In this document: positions 10,403 to 22,422 of the stretch, in pieces
Position numbering within the stretch: position 1 is the stretch's first letter
Layout: every line of letters starts with the position of its first letter
Assembly (NCBI GenBank): GCA_026874595.1
Contig: CM049316.1
Coordinates: forward strand, 68,720,676-68,784,675
Reading direction: 5' to 3'
From: Sipunculus nudus
Taxonomy: Eukaryota > Annelida > Sipuncula > Golfingiida > Sipunculidae
Length of the DNA: 64,000 bases
The notes under the pieces: model-generated
Told to the model about the DNA's origin: nothing
Database searches by the model: none
The model's input: the letters and a program-made list of their open reading frames with translations, nothing else
Program-made: the position numbers and the translations under genes

Positions 10403-13296
10403 TTTTTAGCGAACCTGTGAGCTTATGCGATGGCGCAGTCAGTGTCGTCCGTCCGCCGTCTGCCGTCCAGGGCTGGCTTTCCGCCGTCCATGGCTGTAAG
10501 TCAGAAACTGTCGGAGCTAGCAGCTCCAAATTACATGTAAAAATTTGTCACATGTAAAACTTGGTGCCCTGGAGCTTATTATTGGGTATCTGCATTAATT
10601 TAGATTTTATAGAGAAAAAGCTTAAAAACCTTTAAAAATCTTCTTCTCTGAAAATGTCCAGCCAAATTGTCCAATATTTCACGAAAAATGATCCCTGGAA
10701 CAATCTCTCTCAAGTTTGTTCCAATGGTTCCAGTTCGGAGATTTTTGGCCAAGTTACAGAAGGTTGAACTTAGTCATCTGTCCAAAAAAGCACACTAAAA
10801 TTAAAATCTCAAAAACAGCTGGAGCTATAATGACCAAATTTTATAATAATGTTTGTCACATATGTCATATCTGATTTTGAGGTATTGGTGGCGCCACCTA
10901 CATTGATGTGTTTTTTACAAGCGAAAACGTAATTTTAAACTCTTCTAGCTTATACACTGATATATGATGAAACTGTACAGCTGATTGGTTTAAACTTTAC
11001 AAGAATTATTCTATCGTAGGGTTCTGCCAGTTTTATAAAAATAGATTGGGTAAATACAGTTTTAAAAAAGCATTGTAGCTAATTGAAAAAGGCTTTCTGT
11101 ATTTGAAAACAGATTTGATTTCATACTGAGTTTCAGCAGCCAAGTAAGAGGTCACTCAGTACAAACAGGTGGGGTCCAGACATCACCATGGCAACTGACC
11201 TGGCTGGGGGGGGGGGATGTCTATGCAATGTTTCTAGACGTCTAGACACAGCGTCTAGACGTCTGGACACATTGTTTAGAAGCAGAATTCCCAGATTATT
11301 GGAACTGTATCTTTCAACTGTTTGAAAAAACTTGGTTTGCATTTTAAGCAAATCGGTTTATCATTAGGTCACATGTGAACTGCTGCACCCTCATTTTTGG
11401 TTGACCTCTGACCTTTCCTTGCTGCCCTGCGTCCATTTGTGCGTCTGTTTCCAAACATAAACCCACATATCTCGGGAACCATTTGACCGATCAGGCTAAA
11501 AATTTTGCACAAATGTAGCCCTTTGATAGCTTTATAACATACACTAAAATTTTGGCGCCACCTGCAACCATTTTTGCACAGCGTCCATCTGTTAATCTGC
11601 CTTTGGATAATATTACTCATATCTCTGCAGTGGTTTGACTTATCCACCTGAAATTTTTCAGGTTTATACATCCTGGACAACTTTCTCCATTTATATCATG
11701 TGGCGCCACCTACATTGGCATTTACTCTGCAGACATCAAAGCTCATAGTTGGGAACCGTTTGACCGATTGGGCCAAAATTTTGCATGTGTATAGATCTCA
11801 CATAGCTCTTCATCATAAGCAAAACTGGTGGCGCCACCTGCAACCATTTATGCACAGCCTCCATCTGTTCATCTGCCTAGGGATAAAATCACTCATATCT
11901 CAGCAGTGGTTTGACTAATCCACCTGAAATTTTGCAGATTTATACATCCTGGACAGCTTTCTCGGTTTTATGACAGGTGGTGCCACCTATATTCACGTTT
12001 ACTCTGCAGACATCCAAGCTCATATCTCGGGAACCGTTTGACCGATTGGGCCGAAATTTTGTTTGTGTATAGATCTCACAAAGCTCTTCATCATAAGCAA
12101 AACTGGTGGCGCCACCTGCAACCATTTATGCACAGCGTCCATCTGTTGATCTGCCTTGGGATAAAATCACTCATATCTCAGCAGTGGTTTGACTTATCCA
12201 CCTGAAATTTTGCAGGTTTATACATCCTTGACAGCTTTCTCGATTTTATGACAGGTGGCGCCACCTGCAACCATTAATGCACAGCGTCCATCTGTTCATC
12301 TGCCTTTGGATAAAATCACTCATATCTCAGCAGTGGTTTGACTTATCCACCTGAAATTTTGCAGGTTTATACATCATGGACAGCTTTCTCAATTTTATGA
12401 CAGGTGGCGCCACCTACATTCACATTTACTCTGCAGACATCCAAGCTCATATCTCAGGAACCGTTTGACTGATTAGGCCAAAATTTTGTTTGTGTATAGA
12501 TCTCACATAGCTCTTCATCATAGACAAAACTGGTGGCGCCACCTGCAACTGCTTATGCACAGCATCAATCTGTTGATCTGCCTTGGGATAAAATCACTCA
12601 TATCTCAGCAGTGGTTTGACTTATCCACCTGAAATTTTGCAGGTTTATACATTCTGGACAGCTTTCTCGATTTTATGACAGGTGGCGCCACCTACATTTG
12701 TGTTTACTCTGCAGACATTTAAGCTCATATCTCGGGAACCGTTTGACCGATTGGGCCAAAATTTTGCTTGTGTATAGATCTCACATAGCTCTTCATCATA
12801 GACAAAACTTGTGGCGCCACCTGCAACCGCTTATGCACAGCATCAATCTGTTGATCTGCCTTGGGATAAAATCACTCATATCTCAGCAGTGGTTTGACTT
12901 ATCCACCTGAAATTTTACAGGTTTATACATCCTGGACAATTTTCTTGATTATATGTCGGGTGGCACCACCTACATTCACGGTTAAGCTGCAGACATCCAT
13001 GCTAATATGCAACACACCAATCTCTATTCCCCTTGCCACTTAATCCATGCCTCACTTCACCCGTCCCACTCTGATTTCTGCGGATACACATAGTGGCTTG
13101 TTGACTACCCATATTCTGGTTTTAAAATGTCCTAGTCCGAAACTTGCAGTTAAGAAATGTCCATTTTGCTGAAATCATAATGACTAAGGTAGATATGCAG
13201 GACTTAAGAGGATCAATATTAAATTTTAAAAATAAACCTCCATTCATAAACCTCCTAAACTTTGCACAGGTTCGCATTAGGCCTGTAGGCCTTGTT
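10403..13296 (+). mobile_element. Family A Helitron-like element, full ends (A4), with satellite core
   Basis: The subterminal GCGAACCTGTG is at 10409-10419 and its exact inverse CACAGGTTCGC at 13265-13275. The 3' hairpin AGGCC-TGTA-GGCCT is at 13279-13292. The middle (about 11350-13122) is family B-type sequence: CACATGTGAACTGCTGC, then a satellite array with GGTGGCGCCACC joints, then GCGGATACACATAGTGGCTTG...CCATATTCTG. A run of G and repeated TCTAGACGTCTAGAC palindromes lies at about 11205-11280. Confidence 0.75.
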
Positions 13297-13861
13297 TTTC
13301 TCTTTTTTAGGCCTTTAAAGATGAGGTCATCTGTTTACAGTGCACCAATCATATTGACAGGACCTAGAATCTTTCACCTTGACATCATGGAAGGTCCATG
13401 AAAATTCTCCAAGGAAACCTGAAATTAGGTCTCTGTTACCCAATCAATTTGAACTATGTCGCTCAAAAGTGCCCTCAAAACAAATAAAAGTTTAAAAAGA
13501 AACCAGGGCACATATCATAACCATTGGACCTAGAATCTTCTAATTTGTCATCCAGGGAGGTCCATGTATAAGTCTCCTTGCAAACTTTAAATTTTAGGTG
13601 TCTTTAACTCATATTTTCCAATTCATGCCGCATGTTTAAGCACACTAAAAATAATGCAAAATATACTCAAATTGCAAGATTCCTCAGAAATGGGTGAATG
13701 GATTATTCCAAAATTTGGTGTGCTAATGGTTCTTAATGAACTAATGCTAACTTGCATGAAAAATGGTGCCACCTCCATTATCTTAATTAGTTCCCTATGC
13801 AAGGACATATTGTCAACATGTCAGTCAGCTGAGCGTCATGACCCATGGGTCACTTGTTTTC
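13297..13861 (+). mobile_element. Family C 3' end
   Basis: Ends with the family C terminus: TCAGCTGAGC, then the perfect palindrome TGACCCATGGGTCA, then CTTGTTTT (about 13822-13861). TCAGCTGAGC is the inverse of the family C start AGCTCAGCTGA. This looks like the distal end of the C copy that begins at about 3669. Confidence 0.65.
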
Positions 13862-15574
13862 TAATAAGCACTTAAATTAATCATCACATCCTCAGCAATC
13901 ATAATATTTTAATCTTTCATAATTTGAATATAAAAGCAGATGATAAAACAATCTAGCTTTTATTGAAATTTTTAGAAGAGAATAATATTTAACTTCAAAG
14001 AAGTTGACAGTGAACTTGTACTGATAGTTACTTTAACTGTTAATGTTATACAGTTTATTTAAAGGATATAATTAGTTTTAGTTTATGTCTAAGCCTACTC
14101 TTGAGATCAATTTTTTTAATTATAGAAAATATATTTAAGCTTTAATTTAAACAAACATCAACAAAAATTGCCTCTAGTTTGAACTAAGCACAATTCTTTG
14201 CAGGAAGCAATTTGATTAGATTACCAATTCTGAATTTTGAAAGTATTTGCCCCCAAACTGGACAGGTTTCAGAAGTATTAAAAGAAGCCATGCCATATTT
14301 CAGTGTAATACCTGCTGGTCACTAAAGTTCAAGAATGCTTTCCAGTGAAGCTTCACTTGGAAGGCCACCAGCTAGGCTAGATGAGTTTGGCAACAGCAAT
14401 TGAGTCAGATGCCTATAGTTACCAAGAGAATACCTGCCCTCCCCCCCAAGTTTATAGCACATTGTGTAACAACACAAGCAATGTAATAGATTTAGATATA
14501 TATCCTAGGACTGATGAGACATTTTGATGTTTGATATTACAATGGTTGACCTCATTCACTCATTCTTCTTCCACTGTATGATGTATTGCTTGAATTTTTA
14601 TCATTAGTACAGACACAGCAGATGATATAAAAAAGGATCAACATTCTTTGGAGACATTAAGGAAGAACCTCAATTTTCCATTAGATAGCCATTGTTACAC
14701 TTCAAGACTGCCTAATGTCAAATCCACAGATCTGTTTTTGATCATAAGCAAACCTGTGAGCTTATGCGATGGTGTGGCGTCATCTGTAGTCTGTACATTA
14801 ACACATACTTTCTCAAAATTGGCAGAAGCTATCATCACCAAATTTTATGCAGAAAATAAATTAGTCATCTAAAAAACTATCAGATTTTGCTTATTAAGCA
14901 AATTAATTTGAATTTCTGGTGGTGCCACCTGCATCAGCCTTTTCTGTATGAATGTCATTGGTCATTAGAATATAAACCATTTATTTCTCAGGAATAGCAG
15001 GAGCTGGCATCCCCGAAATCATGCAAAATCTGTCACAAATATCAAATGTTGTGGGATTGAGTGTTTTGTGGTCCCACCTGCATTAACTTACATTTTACAG
15101 AGAGAAAAAGCTATAAAACCTTTGGAAATCTTCTTCTCTGATATTGTTCAGCCAAATGGTTCAATATTTCACAAAACTGATATCAGAGATAAGCCCTTTG
15201 TTCAAATGGTTTAGATTTGATGAATTTTGATGGAGTTACAGGAATTCGAACTTAGTCATATGCCTAATTTAGGATACTGACATTAATAACTACGAATCAA
15301 CAGGAGCTAGCATCACAAAGTTTTGTGCTAATGTTGGTCATATGACTCATATTTGAAATTGCAGTTCTTGTGGCACCACCTACATCAACCTGCTTTTAAG
15401 GACACAAAGGAAAAAGGACATTTTCTTTCAAATTTAGGTTCACAAAGTTTTTGATATGTTGTTCCATTGGGGTGTCATAATCATGCACTCATGTTAATAA
15501 TACCTGACTTATGAATTTTATTTATTTGATAAACATTTCTTCCTTCTTTGATTAATTTTGTCATGTGTAAATAG
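13862..15574. other. CYLD intron with a degraded family A fragment
   Basis: 13862-14740 is AT-rich with no recognisable exon. From about 14747 (AGCAAACCTGTGAGCTTATGCGATGG) to about 15400 the family A body is present without a 3' end. The intron closes with a weak acceptor, GTAAATAG, at 15567-15574. Confidence 0.5.
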
Positions 15575-15696
15575 CTGCCAGAGAGTGTTGTGTGTGTGGT
15601 GGCCTTGCAACAGAAGAATGCGCAGAGTGTTATAGGCAGTTCAGTGAGCACAAGGACATGTGTCTGGTTCCATTTTGTCAGTTGTGCAGTGAAAAA
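15575..15696 (+). CDS. CYLD: CYLD-like hydrolase, copy 1: exon with first half of the zinc-binding B-box
   Basis: Enters in phase 1; the G from the previous exon plus CT gives Ala. It reads ARECCVCGGLATEECAECYRQ, then FCQLCSEK. The three CxxC pairs (CCVC, CAEC, FCQLC) line up with CYLD CRICGGLAMYECRECY ... CKTC, the small B-box-type zinc module inserted in the CYLD USP fold, which the parent USP family lacks. The donor is a strong AAA|GTAAGT, leaving in phase 0. All visible zinc ligands are kept, which argues for a working protein. Confidence 0.88.
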
Positions 15697-15917
15697 GTAA
15701 GTTCTGATTTCATTTTGTTATGAAAGATCTCTCATTCCTATAAAGCTACTCTTTCTCTGTACCCTTTCCCTTTTTATGTCTCTTGAAATACTCTTGAAAT
15801 ATGTTGAACTTTAAAGCAAGATCTGTTTGAAATGTAAGTAACTCAAAAGGATCATGAAACCTGAAATATGATCAAATTGCCAATTTCTTGAGCTATGTAT
15901 TTATACAATTTTGATTC
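15697..15917. other. CYLD intron, unique sequence before the nested elements
   Basis: Short AT-rich stretch from the donor to the first family A start. No feature recognised. Confidence 0.4.
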
Positions 15918-16040
15918 TTTTTAGCGAACCTGTGAGCTTATGCCATGGTGTGGCATCGTGCGTCATCTGTCGTGCGTCATGCGTTGTCTGTACGTTAACC
16001 ATAGCTATCTCAAAAACTGCAGGGGCTAGCATCACCCAAT

Positions 16041-17870
16041 TTTTTAGCGAACCTGTGAGCTTATGCGATGGTGCGGCGTCGTGTGTCGTGCGTCGTACGC
16101 CGTGCGTCGTCTGTACATTAACCATAGCTATCTCAAAAACGGCAGGAGCTAGCATCACCAAATATTTTGCAAATAATCATTCATCCAAAAAACTATATCA
16201 GATTTTGTTTATTTTTTTCTAACTGCATTTTCTTAGATTTTATAGGGAAAAAGCTAAAAAAGCTTTAAAAATCTTCTTCGATGAAACTGTCCAGCCAAAT
16301 TGTCCAATATTTCACAGAAATTATCCCTGGAACAATCTTCCTCAAGTTTGTTCGAATGGTTCCAGTTGGAAGATTTTTGGCCAAGTTACAGGAGGTTGAA
16401 CTTTGTTAACTGTGCAAAAAAGCATATTAAAATTTAAATTTTAAATTTTTGCACAGTGTATGTCCCTGCTTTTATTTTACAGGAGGGGTTTGACATATCA
16501 GTCTGACATTGGGCACATTATATATCTCTTCGTTGTATATAAGACTGGTGGTGCCAGCTACAATCATTGTATCCGCCAAAACAGAGTTTTGCAGATACTA
16601 TGTTTTCAGTCGGACGCAGACGCTGCCACCATCACCGCATAGGTTTCCAGAGAACTCCTCCATAACCACTGGGCAGAATTTTTTAAAATTCAGAATTATG
16701 ATCCGTCACATGTGAACTGCTGCGCCCTCATTTTTGGTTTACCTCTGACCTTTCCTCTCTGCCATCGTCCATTTATGCGTCTGTTTCCACACTTAAACCC
16801 ACATATCTCGGGAACCATTTGACCGATAAGGCTAAAGATTTTGCACAAATGTAGCCCTTGGAAAGCTTTATAACATACACCAAAAATTTTGGCGCCACCT
16901 GCAACCATTTTTGCACAGGGTCCGTCTGTTCATCTGCCTGTATCTCTGTATCTCTGCATTGGTTGGACTTATCCACCTGAAATTTTGCATGTGTATAAAT
17001 CCTGGACAGCTTTCTTGAGTTTATGACAGGTGGCGCCACCTACATTCACGTTTAAGCTGCAGACATCCAAGCTCATATCTCGGGACCTGTTTGACCAGTT
17101 GGGCCAAAATTTTGCATGTTTATAGATCTCACATAGCTCTTTATCATACGCAAAAATGGTAGTGCCACCTACAATCATTTTTGCACAGGTTTTTTTGCAT
17201 GTTTATACATCTTTGATAGCTTTCTCGATTTTGTGGCAGGTGGCGCCACCTATATTTATGTATACGCTGCAGACATTCAGGCATATATATAAGGACTGGT
17301 TTGACATATCCCCCTGAAATTTTGCATGTGTATTGATCTCACATAGCTCTTAATCATACACAAATTTGGTGGCGCCACCTGCCACCTTTTTTGCACAAGT
17401 CCTTTTGTTTGTCTGCCGTGTGCTAAAATCACTCATATCTCAGTAGTGGTTTGACTTATCTGCCTAAAATTTTGCATATGTATACAACTTGGACAGCTTT
17501 CTGGATTTTGTGGTAGGTGGCGCAACCTACATACACATTTCGGCTGCAGACATCCAGGCTATTATGCAACACACCTCACTCTATTTCCCCTTGCCACTCA
17601 ATCCATGCCTCACTTCACCCATTCCACTCTGATTTTGGCTGATACACATAGTCCCTTGTTGACTACCCATATTCTAGTTTTTGTGTTGTGTGCACCCATG
17701 CCAGAAATGCAGCAGTGATGTTTGTTTAATTGTTTCTTGTTCTAAGTGTTTAGTACTTGCATTGTTCATATACATGTTACACATGTTCTTGAAGAGTAAT
17801 GGTCCAGCATTGAAGCATTTACCTGGAGTAATCTCATTGCACAGGTTCACATTAGGCCTGTAGGCCTTGT
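16041..17870 (+). mobile_element. Inner family A element (A5) inserted into another A copy
   Basis: Complete ends: TTTTTAGCGAACCTGTGAGC at 16041 and CACAGGTTCACATTAGGCCTGTAGGCCTTGTT ending at about 17870. It splits the outer A copy at a T tract, with no visible target-site duplication. It carries a family B element inside (16567-17677), making three nested layers. Confidence 0.7.
16567..17677 (+). mobile_element. Family B Helitron-like element (B1), nested in A5
   Basis: Begins TTGTATCCGCCAAAA and ends TTTGGCTGATACACATAG ... hairpin GTAGTCCCTTGTTGACTAC, CCATATT, CTAG at 17674-17677. The empty site elsewhere reads CAATCA^TTTTTGTGTTG; here CAATCA precedes and TTTTTGTGTTG follows. Insertion was therefore exactly between A and T, with no duplication, the hallmark of Helitrons. 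The 3' hairpin about 7 nt before CTAG also fits. There is no Rep/helicase frame. The core holds the GGTGGCGCCACC satellite. Confidence 0.8.
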
Positions 17871-19090
17871 TTAAAATATCAGTCATCTGAAAAACTCTAT
17901 CGGATTTTGTTAATTTTTTTTCTAACTTTTTTCTAACATTTTCTTAGATTTTATAGATCAAAAGCTAAAAAAGCTTTAAAAATCTTCTTCTCCGAAACTG
18001 TCCAGGCAAATTGTCCAATATTTCACAGAAATGATACCTGGAAACAATCTCTCTCAAGTTTGTTCGAATGGTTCCATTTTGGAGATTTTTGGCTGAGTTA
18101 AAGGAGGTTAAACTTAGGCATCTGTCCAAAAAAAGCACACTAAAATTAAAATCTCAGAAACCGCTAGAGCTATAATCACCAAATTTTATACCAATGTTTG
18201 TCACATATGTCATATCTGAAATTGAGGTATTGATGGCACCACCTACATTGATGTTTTTTACAAGCGAAAATGTAATTTTAAACTCTTCTAGCTTATACAC
18301 TGATTTATGATGAAACTGTTAAGCTGTTTGGTTTAAACTTTACAAGAATTATTCTATGGTAGGGTTCTGCCAGTTTTATAAGAATAGATTGGGTAAATAC
18401 AGCTTTGAAAAAGCATTGAGGTCACTCAGTACAAACAGGATGGGTCCAGACATCACCATGGCAACTGACCTGGCTCTGGCGGGTGTCTAGACAATGTGTC
18501 TAAATTTCCAGACACAGCGTCTAGATGTCTAGACACAATGTCTAGATGCAGAAATCCCAGATTATTGGAACTATATTTTTCAACTGTTTGAAAAAACTTG
18601 GTTTGCATTTTTAGCGAATCAGGTTTATCATCAGGTCACATGTGAACTGCTGCGCCCTCATTTTTGGTTGACCTCTGACCTTTCCTCGCTGCAGAGAATC
18701 CATTTGTGTGTCTGTTTCCACACATAAACCCACATTTCTCGGGAACCGTTTGACCGATCAGGCTAAGAATTTTGCACAAATGTAGCCCTTGGAAAGCTTT
18801 ATAACATACAGTAAAAATGGTGGGGCCACCTGCAACCATTTTTGCACAGCGTCCATCTGTTCTTCTGCCTTCGGATAATATCACTCATATCTCAGCAGTG
18901 GTTTGACTTGTCCACCTTAAATTTTGCAGGTTTATACATCCTGGACAGCTTTCTCGATTTTATGACAGGTGGCACCACCTACATTCACGTTTACTCTGCA
19001 GACATCCATGCTAATATGCAACACACCTCACTCTATTCACATTGTCACTTAATCTGTGCCTCACTTCACTCATCCCACTCTGAGGTGTTT

Positions 19091-20091
19091 GTTAGACAAC
19101 AGTGATGTCACAAAGACACAATGGTTGGTCGCATATCATCAGCTTGACTGCAGGCTTGTTTATAATCAGTACTCCAGTGAGATCACCTGTTTTGTCATAT
19201 TTCGGATTGTCTAATATGAATTCCAAGCATGCTTGGTAAGGCATAATTTTTACACAGGTAGTTTGCAGAATAGCTCCTGCAACCTTTGGACCAGGAATGT
19301 CTATACTGCTTCACTTGTATGAAAAATTAACCTGGAAAAACAAGCAGACATGGATACTCAGACAGACCATTGTCAGCCATTCAGCAGAATGGTTGTATAG
19401 GAGTGTTAGACCTAGGGTGTTCTCTCTCCAGAAGGGTCAGCGGGATATTTCAAGGCTGCTTATTCTTTAAGCTATGCAAACAAACTGACTTTAAGTACCT
19501 TGGAAGTCATATTATTTTCTTGTGTTCAAAGCTGTTGAAAAAAAATTTACAATTTGATCCCAAAACTAAATAAATACACCTCATCTCCATCCCCATAATG
19601 GAACATTGAACAAATTGGCCCAGCTATTCCTGTAGAAATGTTACTCAAAATTTGTTAAAATTTCACTGCAGTGGTTCCATTTACAGATTCTCCAGTTTCT
19701 AAAAAAAAATGTGCCTGATTTATCATGGACATCTTTTTATGTTTTATGAGATTAGTGGCTGCCCTATATATTTTGTTTTAAAAAATATTTAGTTGATATC
19801 CAAATTGAATATCCCCTATCTCTACCTCAAATGTATGGAGTACCTTGAAATTTGTCATGTTTATTCTGTCTGTTCATATCAAATTAATCAAATTCAACTG
19901 AGTTATTGGTGTGAAACAACAAGAATCAACAGACATAAGCATTTTTGTGCCATCTGTGCAACGCTGTACATATATTCAGTATAGGAATTAATTAAAAGGC
20001 AATATGAATTAATAACTTTTGGTCAGTGAATGTGGAATATAGTAAATGCAAGTCACAAGCTGATACTTGACCATGAATCTGGTTTTTGTAG
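19091..20091. other. CYLD intron, no feature recognised
   Basis: AT-rich unique-looking sequence with no exon signal until the acceptor GGTTTTTGTAG at 20081-20091. Confidence 0.4.
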
Positions 20092-20323
20092 TGTCACAAC
20101 CATCCAAACCGTCGTACACACAGAAGAAGACCCTTAGAAATGCCGGCTGATTTGATTAGATATATTTCTCATGATGGCAAACAACCTGAACCTATTAACA
20201 GGGAAACGCTTGAGCTGTTTGCCGTGATGTGTATAGAGACCAGCCACTATGTGTCATTTGTGAAATGTGGAACAGACAAAGGTGCCCCATGGGTGTTCTT
20301 TGACAGTATGGCAGACAGGGAAG
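20092..20323 (+). CDS. CYLD: CYLD-like hydrolase, copy 1: exon with second half of B-box and catalytic His box
   Basis: Phase 0 entry, phase 1 exit (GAAG|GTAAGA). It starts CHNHPNRRTHRRRPLE, which supplies the His ligands that complete the B-box (human CYLD: HLHPKRLNHKYNP). It then reads TLELFAVMCIETSHYVSFVK and WVFFDSMADREG. The His of ETSHYV (20245-20247) is the catalytic His of the USP triad. The Asp of FFDSMADR (20302-20304) is the conserved acidic position. Nothing is missing, so this end of the domain looks catalytically competent. Human CYLD reads LFAVLCIETSHYVAFVK and FFDSMADRDG here, a strong match. Confidence 0.93.
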
Positions 20324-20829
20324 GTAAGAGTTTCTTAGACTTATTGCAAGTCATAGGAAGTGCTTATATCTTATTTAAATATTGACTTTGGTATGTGAGA
20401 GGTCAATTAAAAGCCTAAAGCTGCTAATTACTGCTGTGATCATTTCATATGATTATTTAAGCAGTCTTCATTGTTCTTAGTTTATTACACAAAACTAGTC
20501 TCACAAAGTTTATTCACCACATTTTTTCATTAAACTTCTAATTGCAATCATTTTGGTGACTGATAAAATTATTAGGCAGTTATGAATATTTAGTACATAA
20601 GTCAAGCTGTAAGTTTGAGGTTTATCAAATTGTATTATTTCTTTTACTTCCCTTGTATCCATCTGTCATTTTACAATTTTAAAACCATTATCAGTACTTT
20701 GGAGGTGACTTCGCAAAAATTTCATGAAACTCATAATACATATTTACCAATAGAGTTTCTCACCTAAACTACATTCCCATCAAAATTCACACATATTTAA
20801 TTAGGTCAGAGGTCACCAGATACATAATT
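20324..20829. other. CYLD intron, no feature recognised
   Basis: AT-rich sequence between the donor at 20324 and the family A fragment. Confidence 0.4.
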
Positions 20830-21582
20830 GGCGAATTATGCATGTTTGGGGTGTAATTTTCTGTAATTTTTTGCGGAGTTACAGGAAGCTGAAATTAGTC
20901 TTTAGGCGAAATAACGTATAATCTCTAAAAAGGCAAGAGCTATTACCGCCAAATGTTATGCAAATATTGGTAACATGAGTCATATTTGAAATGGAGGTAT
21001 GGGTGGTGCCACATTCATAAACCTTTCCTGTTAGGGGATCATTGGTCATTTATACATTAACACATAATATCTAATGAACAGCAGGAGCTAGCATCACCAA
21101 ATTTTATGCTAAAAATACTCTTTGTGTCAAATGTTGTGGGGTTGAGCTTTGTGGTGCAAACTGCATTGAGAAACATTTAATTGGGAAAAGCTAGAAAACC
21201 TTCGAAAATCTTAGAAAGTTTTGTTGTGTACATGACTTGCAGCACCACCTAAATTTGTTTATGGGTTTTGTGCATCTGGGTACATAGCCCAAGAGTGCCT
21301 GAAACTTTGCATGTCCAAACATATTTGATGGTTTTCTCGTACGCAAGACTGGTGGGTGGTGCCACCTACAATCATTTTGTGATGTGTACTTCCATGCCAG
21401 TATTTCAGGTGTGTTGTTTGTGTAATAGGTGCTTTTAATCAGGTTCAGAATGTCCAGTACCTGTATTGTATATACACATGTCATACATGTACTTACAAAA
21501 AAAAAAAAATGGACCAGCATGGAAGCATTATACCTGATGTATGTCCGATTGCACAGGAGGGCATTAGGCCTGTAGGCCTTGT
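20830..21582 (+). mobile_element. Family A fragment with 3' end
   Basis: Contains diverged A body sequence (TTTTTTGCGGAGTTACAGGAAGCTG, a GGTGGTGCCAC joint) and the family 3' end GCATTAGGCCTGTAGGCCTTGTT ending at about 21582. The subterminal inverted repeat is mutated (GCACAGGAGGGC) and the 5' end is absent. Confidence 0.65.
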
Positions 21583-21777
21583 TAAAATAACCTACTGGTT
21601 CTAGATGTTAAGATATTAAATGGTCTTAATTTTATGCAATGGTTATTAGGTTTTATATATTTTAATCATTCTGCACCTGAGAATGTTTTTACACTTTTGG
21701 AGCGCTATATAAATTAATGAATGTAATGTAATTAATGTAATATGTATAATGTACATATGACCATATTATTATTGCAG

Positions 21778-21986
21778 GGGGCAGAAATATACCAGAGGTT
21801 TCTCTGTGTAAAGGAGTGGAATATTATCTGAGCCCTGAAGGTCGCATTGATGCCACCAGCCAAGATGATAAACAGCTACCAACGAAAATCAAGAGGTTAC
21901 TCTCAGATCCATATCTGTGCATGTATCGACGTCCTGTGAATGAAATGGATGAAGACCTGTATGGTGCATCAGGAACACAGGTGTAA
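21778..21986 (+). CDS. CYLD: CYLD-like hydrolase, copy 1: last exon with stop
   Basis: Acceptor ATTATTGCAG at 21768-21777, entering in phase 1. It reads GRNIPEVSLCKGVEYYLSPE and then IKRLLSDPYLCMYRRP, ending GASGTQV and TAA at 21984-21986. It matches the CYLD C-terminus (FNIPQVTPCPEVGEYLKMS ... RRLLCDAYMCMYQSP), with a slightly longer tail (NEMDEDLYGASGTQV) than the human protein. All exons of this copy are intact, with matching phases, so I see no sign of pseudogenisation in the visible part. Confidence 0.93.
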
Positions 21987-22260
21987 TAATGAGAAGAACT
22001 TGTAAATAGATTGGATAGCTTGACTGGGTTAAGGAGTATTAACAGTTTTTAAACAGTGTAAAAAGCATGAATAGAGAATATGTAAACTTTCATCGTGTAA
22101 TATATGATATTCTGCTATTGATTTAATTGTATACAGTTACTGATTGGATGTCACTGAGCATCCATGCATATATTACTTTACCGGTCTTTATAAACCTACA
22201 AATTGATGCTTTTTGGAATCAGGTATTACTTAAAGCAAATAAAAAACCATGAAAGCAAAA
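21987..22260 (+). other. 3' UTR of CYLD-like copy 1 with candidate poly(A) signal
   Basis: An AATAAA hexamer lies at 22238-22243, about 250 bp after the stop, in AT-rich sequence. The cleavage site itself cannot be read from sequence. Confidence 0.55.
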
Positions 22261-22422
22261 TGATAGGAAAATGCAACAACAGACATGACCCAAGAAAAGG
22301 AAAACATTCCAACATTGGCGAAGATCATAATGATTTATGGACTTAATTTAACTTTATTAAGCCTTACCTTGTACCAATCAGAATAGCAGTCAGTCCAAAG
22401 TCTCCTTTGTTAATCATGATTA

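Larger units (their letters stand above)
15918..19090 (+). mobile_element. Outer family A element interrupted by another family A element
   Basis: The outer copy starts at 15918 (TTTTTAGCGAACCTGTGAGC). It runs to GGGGCTAGCATCACCCAAT at about 16040, where a second complete start appears. The outer copy resumes at about 17871 with AAAATATCAGTCATCTGAAAAACTC, the text that follows this point in the uninterrupted copies near 9770 and 31900. It continues through a family B-type satellite block to about 19090, where it is cut off without a normal 3' end. Confidence 0.65.

Noticed and set aside
300-13000. Regular palindromes at roughly constant spacing, superficially CRISPR-like
   Set aside because: The spacing is 129-149 bp, the 'spacers' are themselves conserved, no cas genes exist and the genome is eukaryotic.
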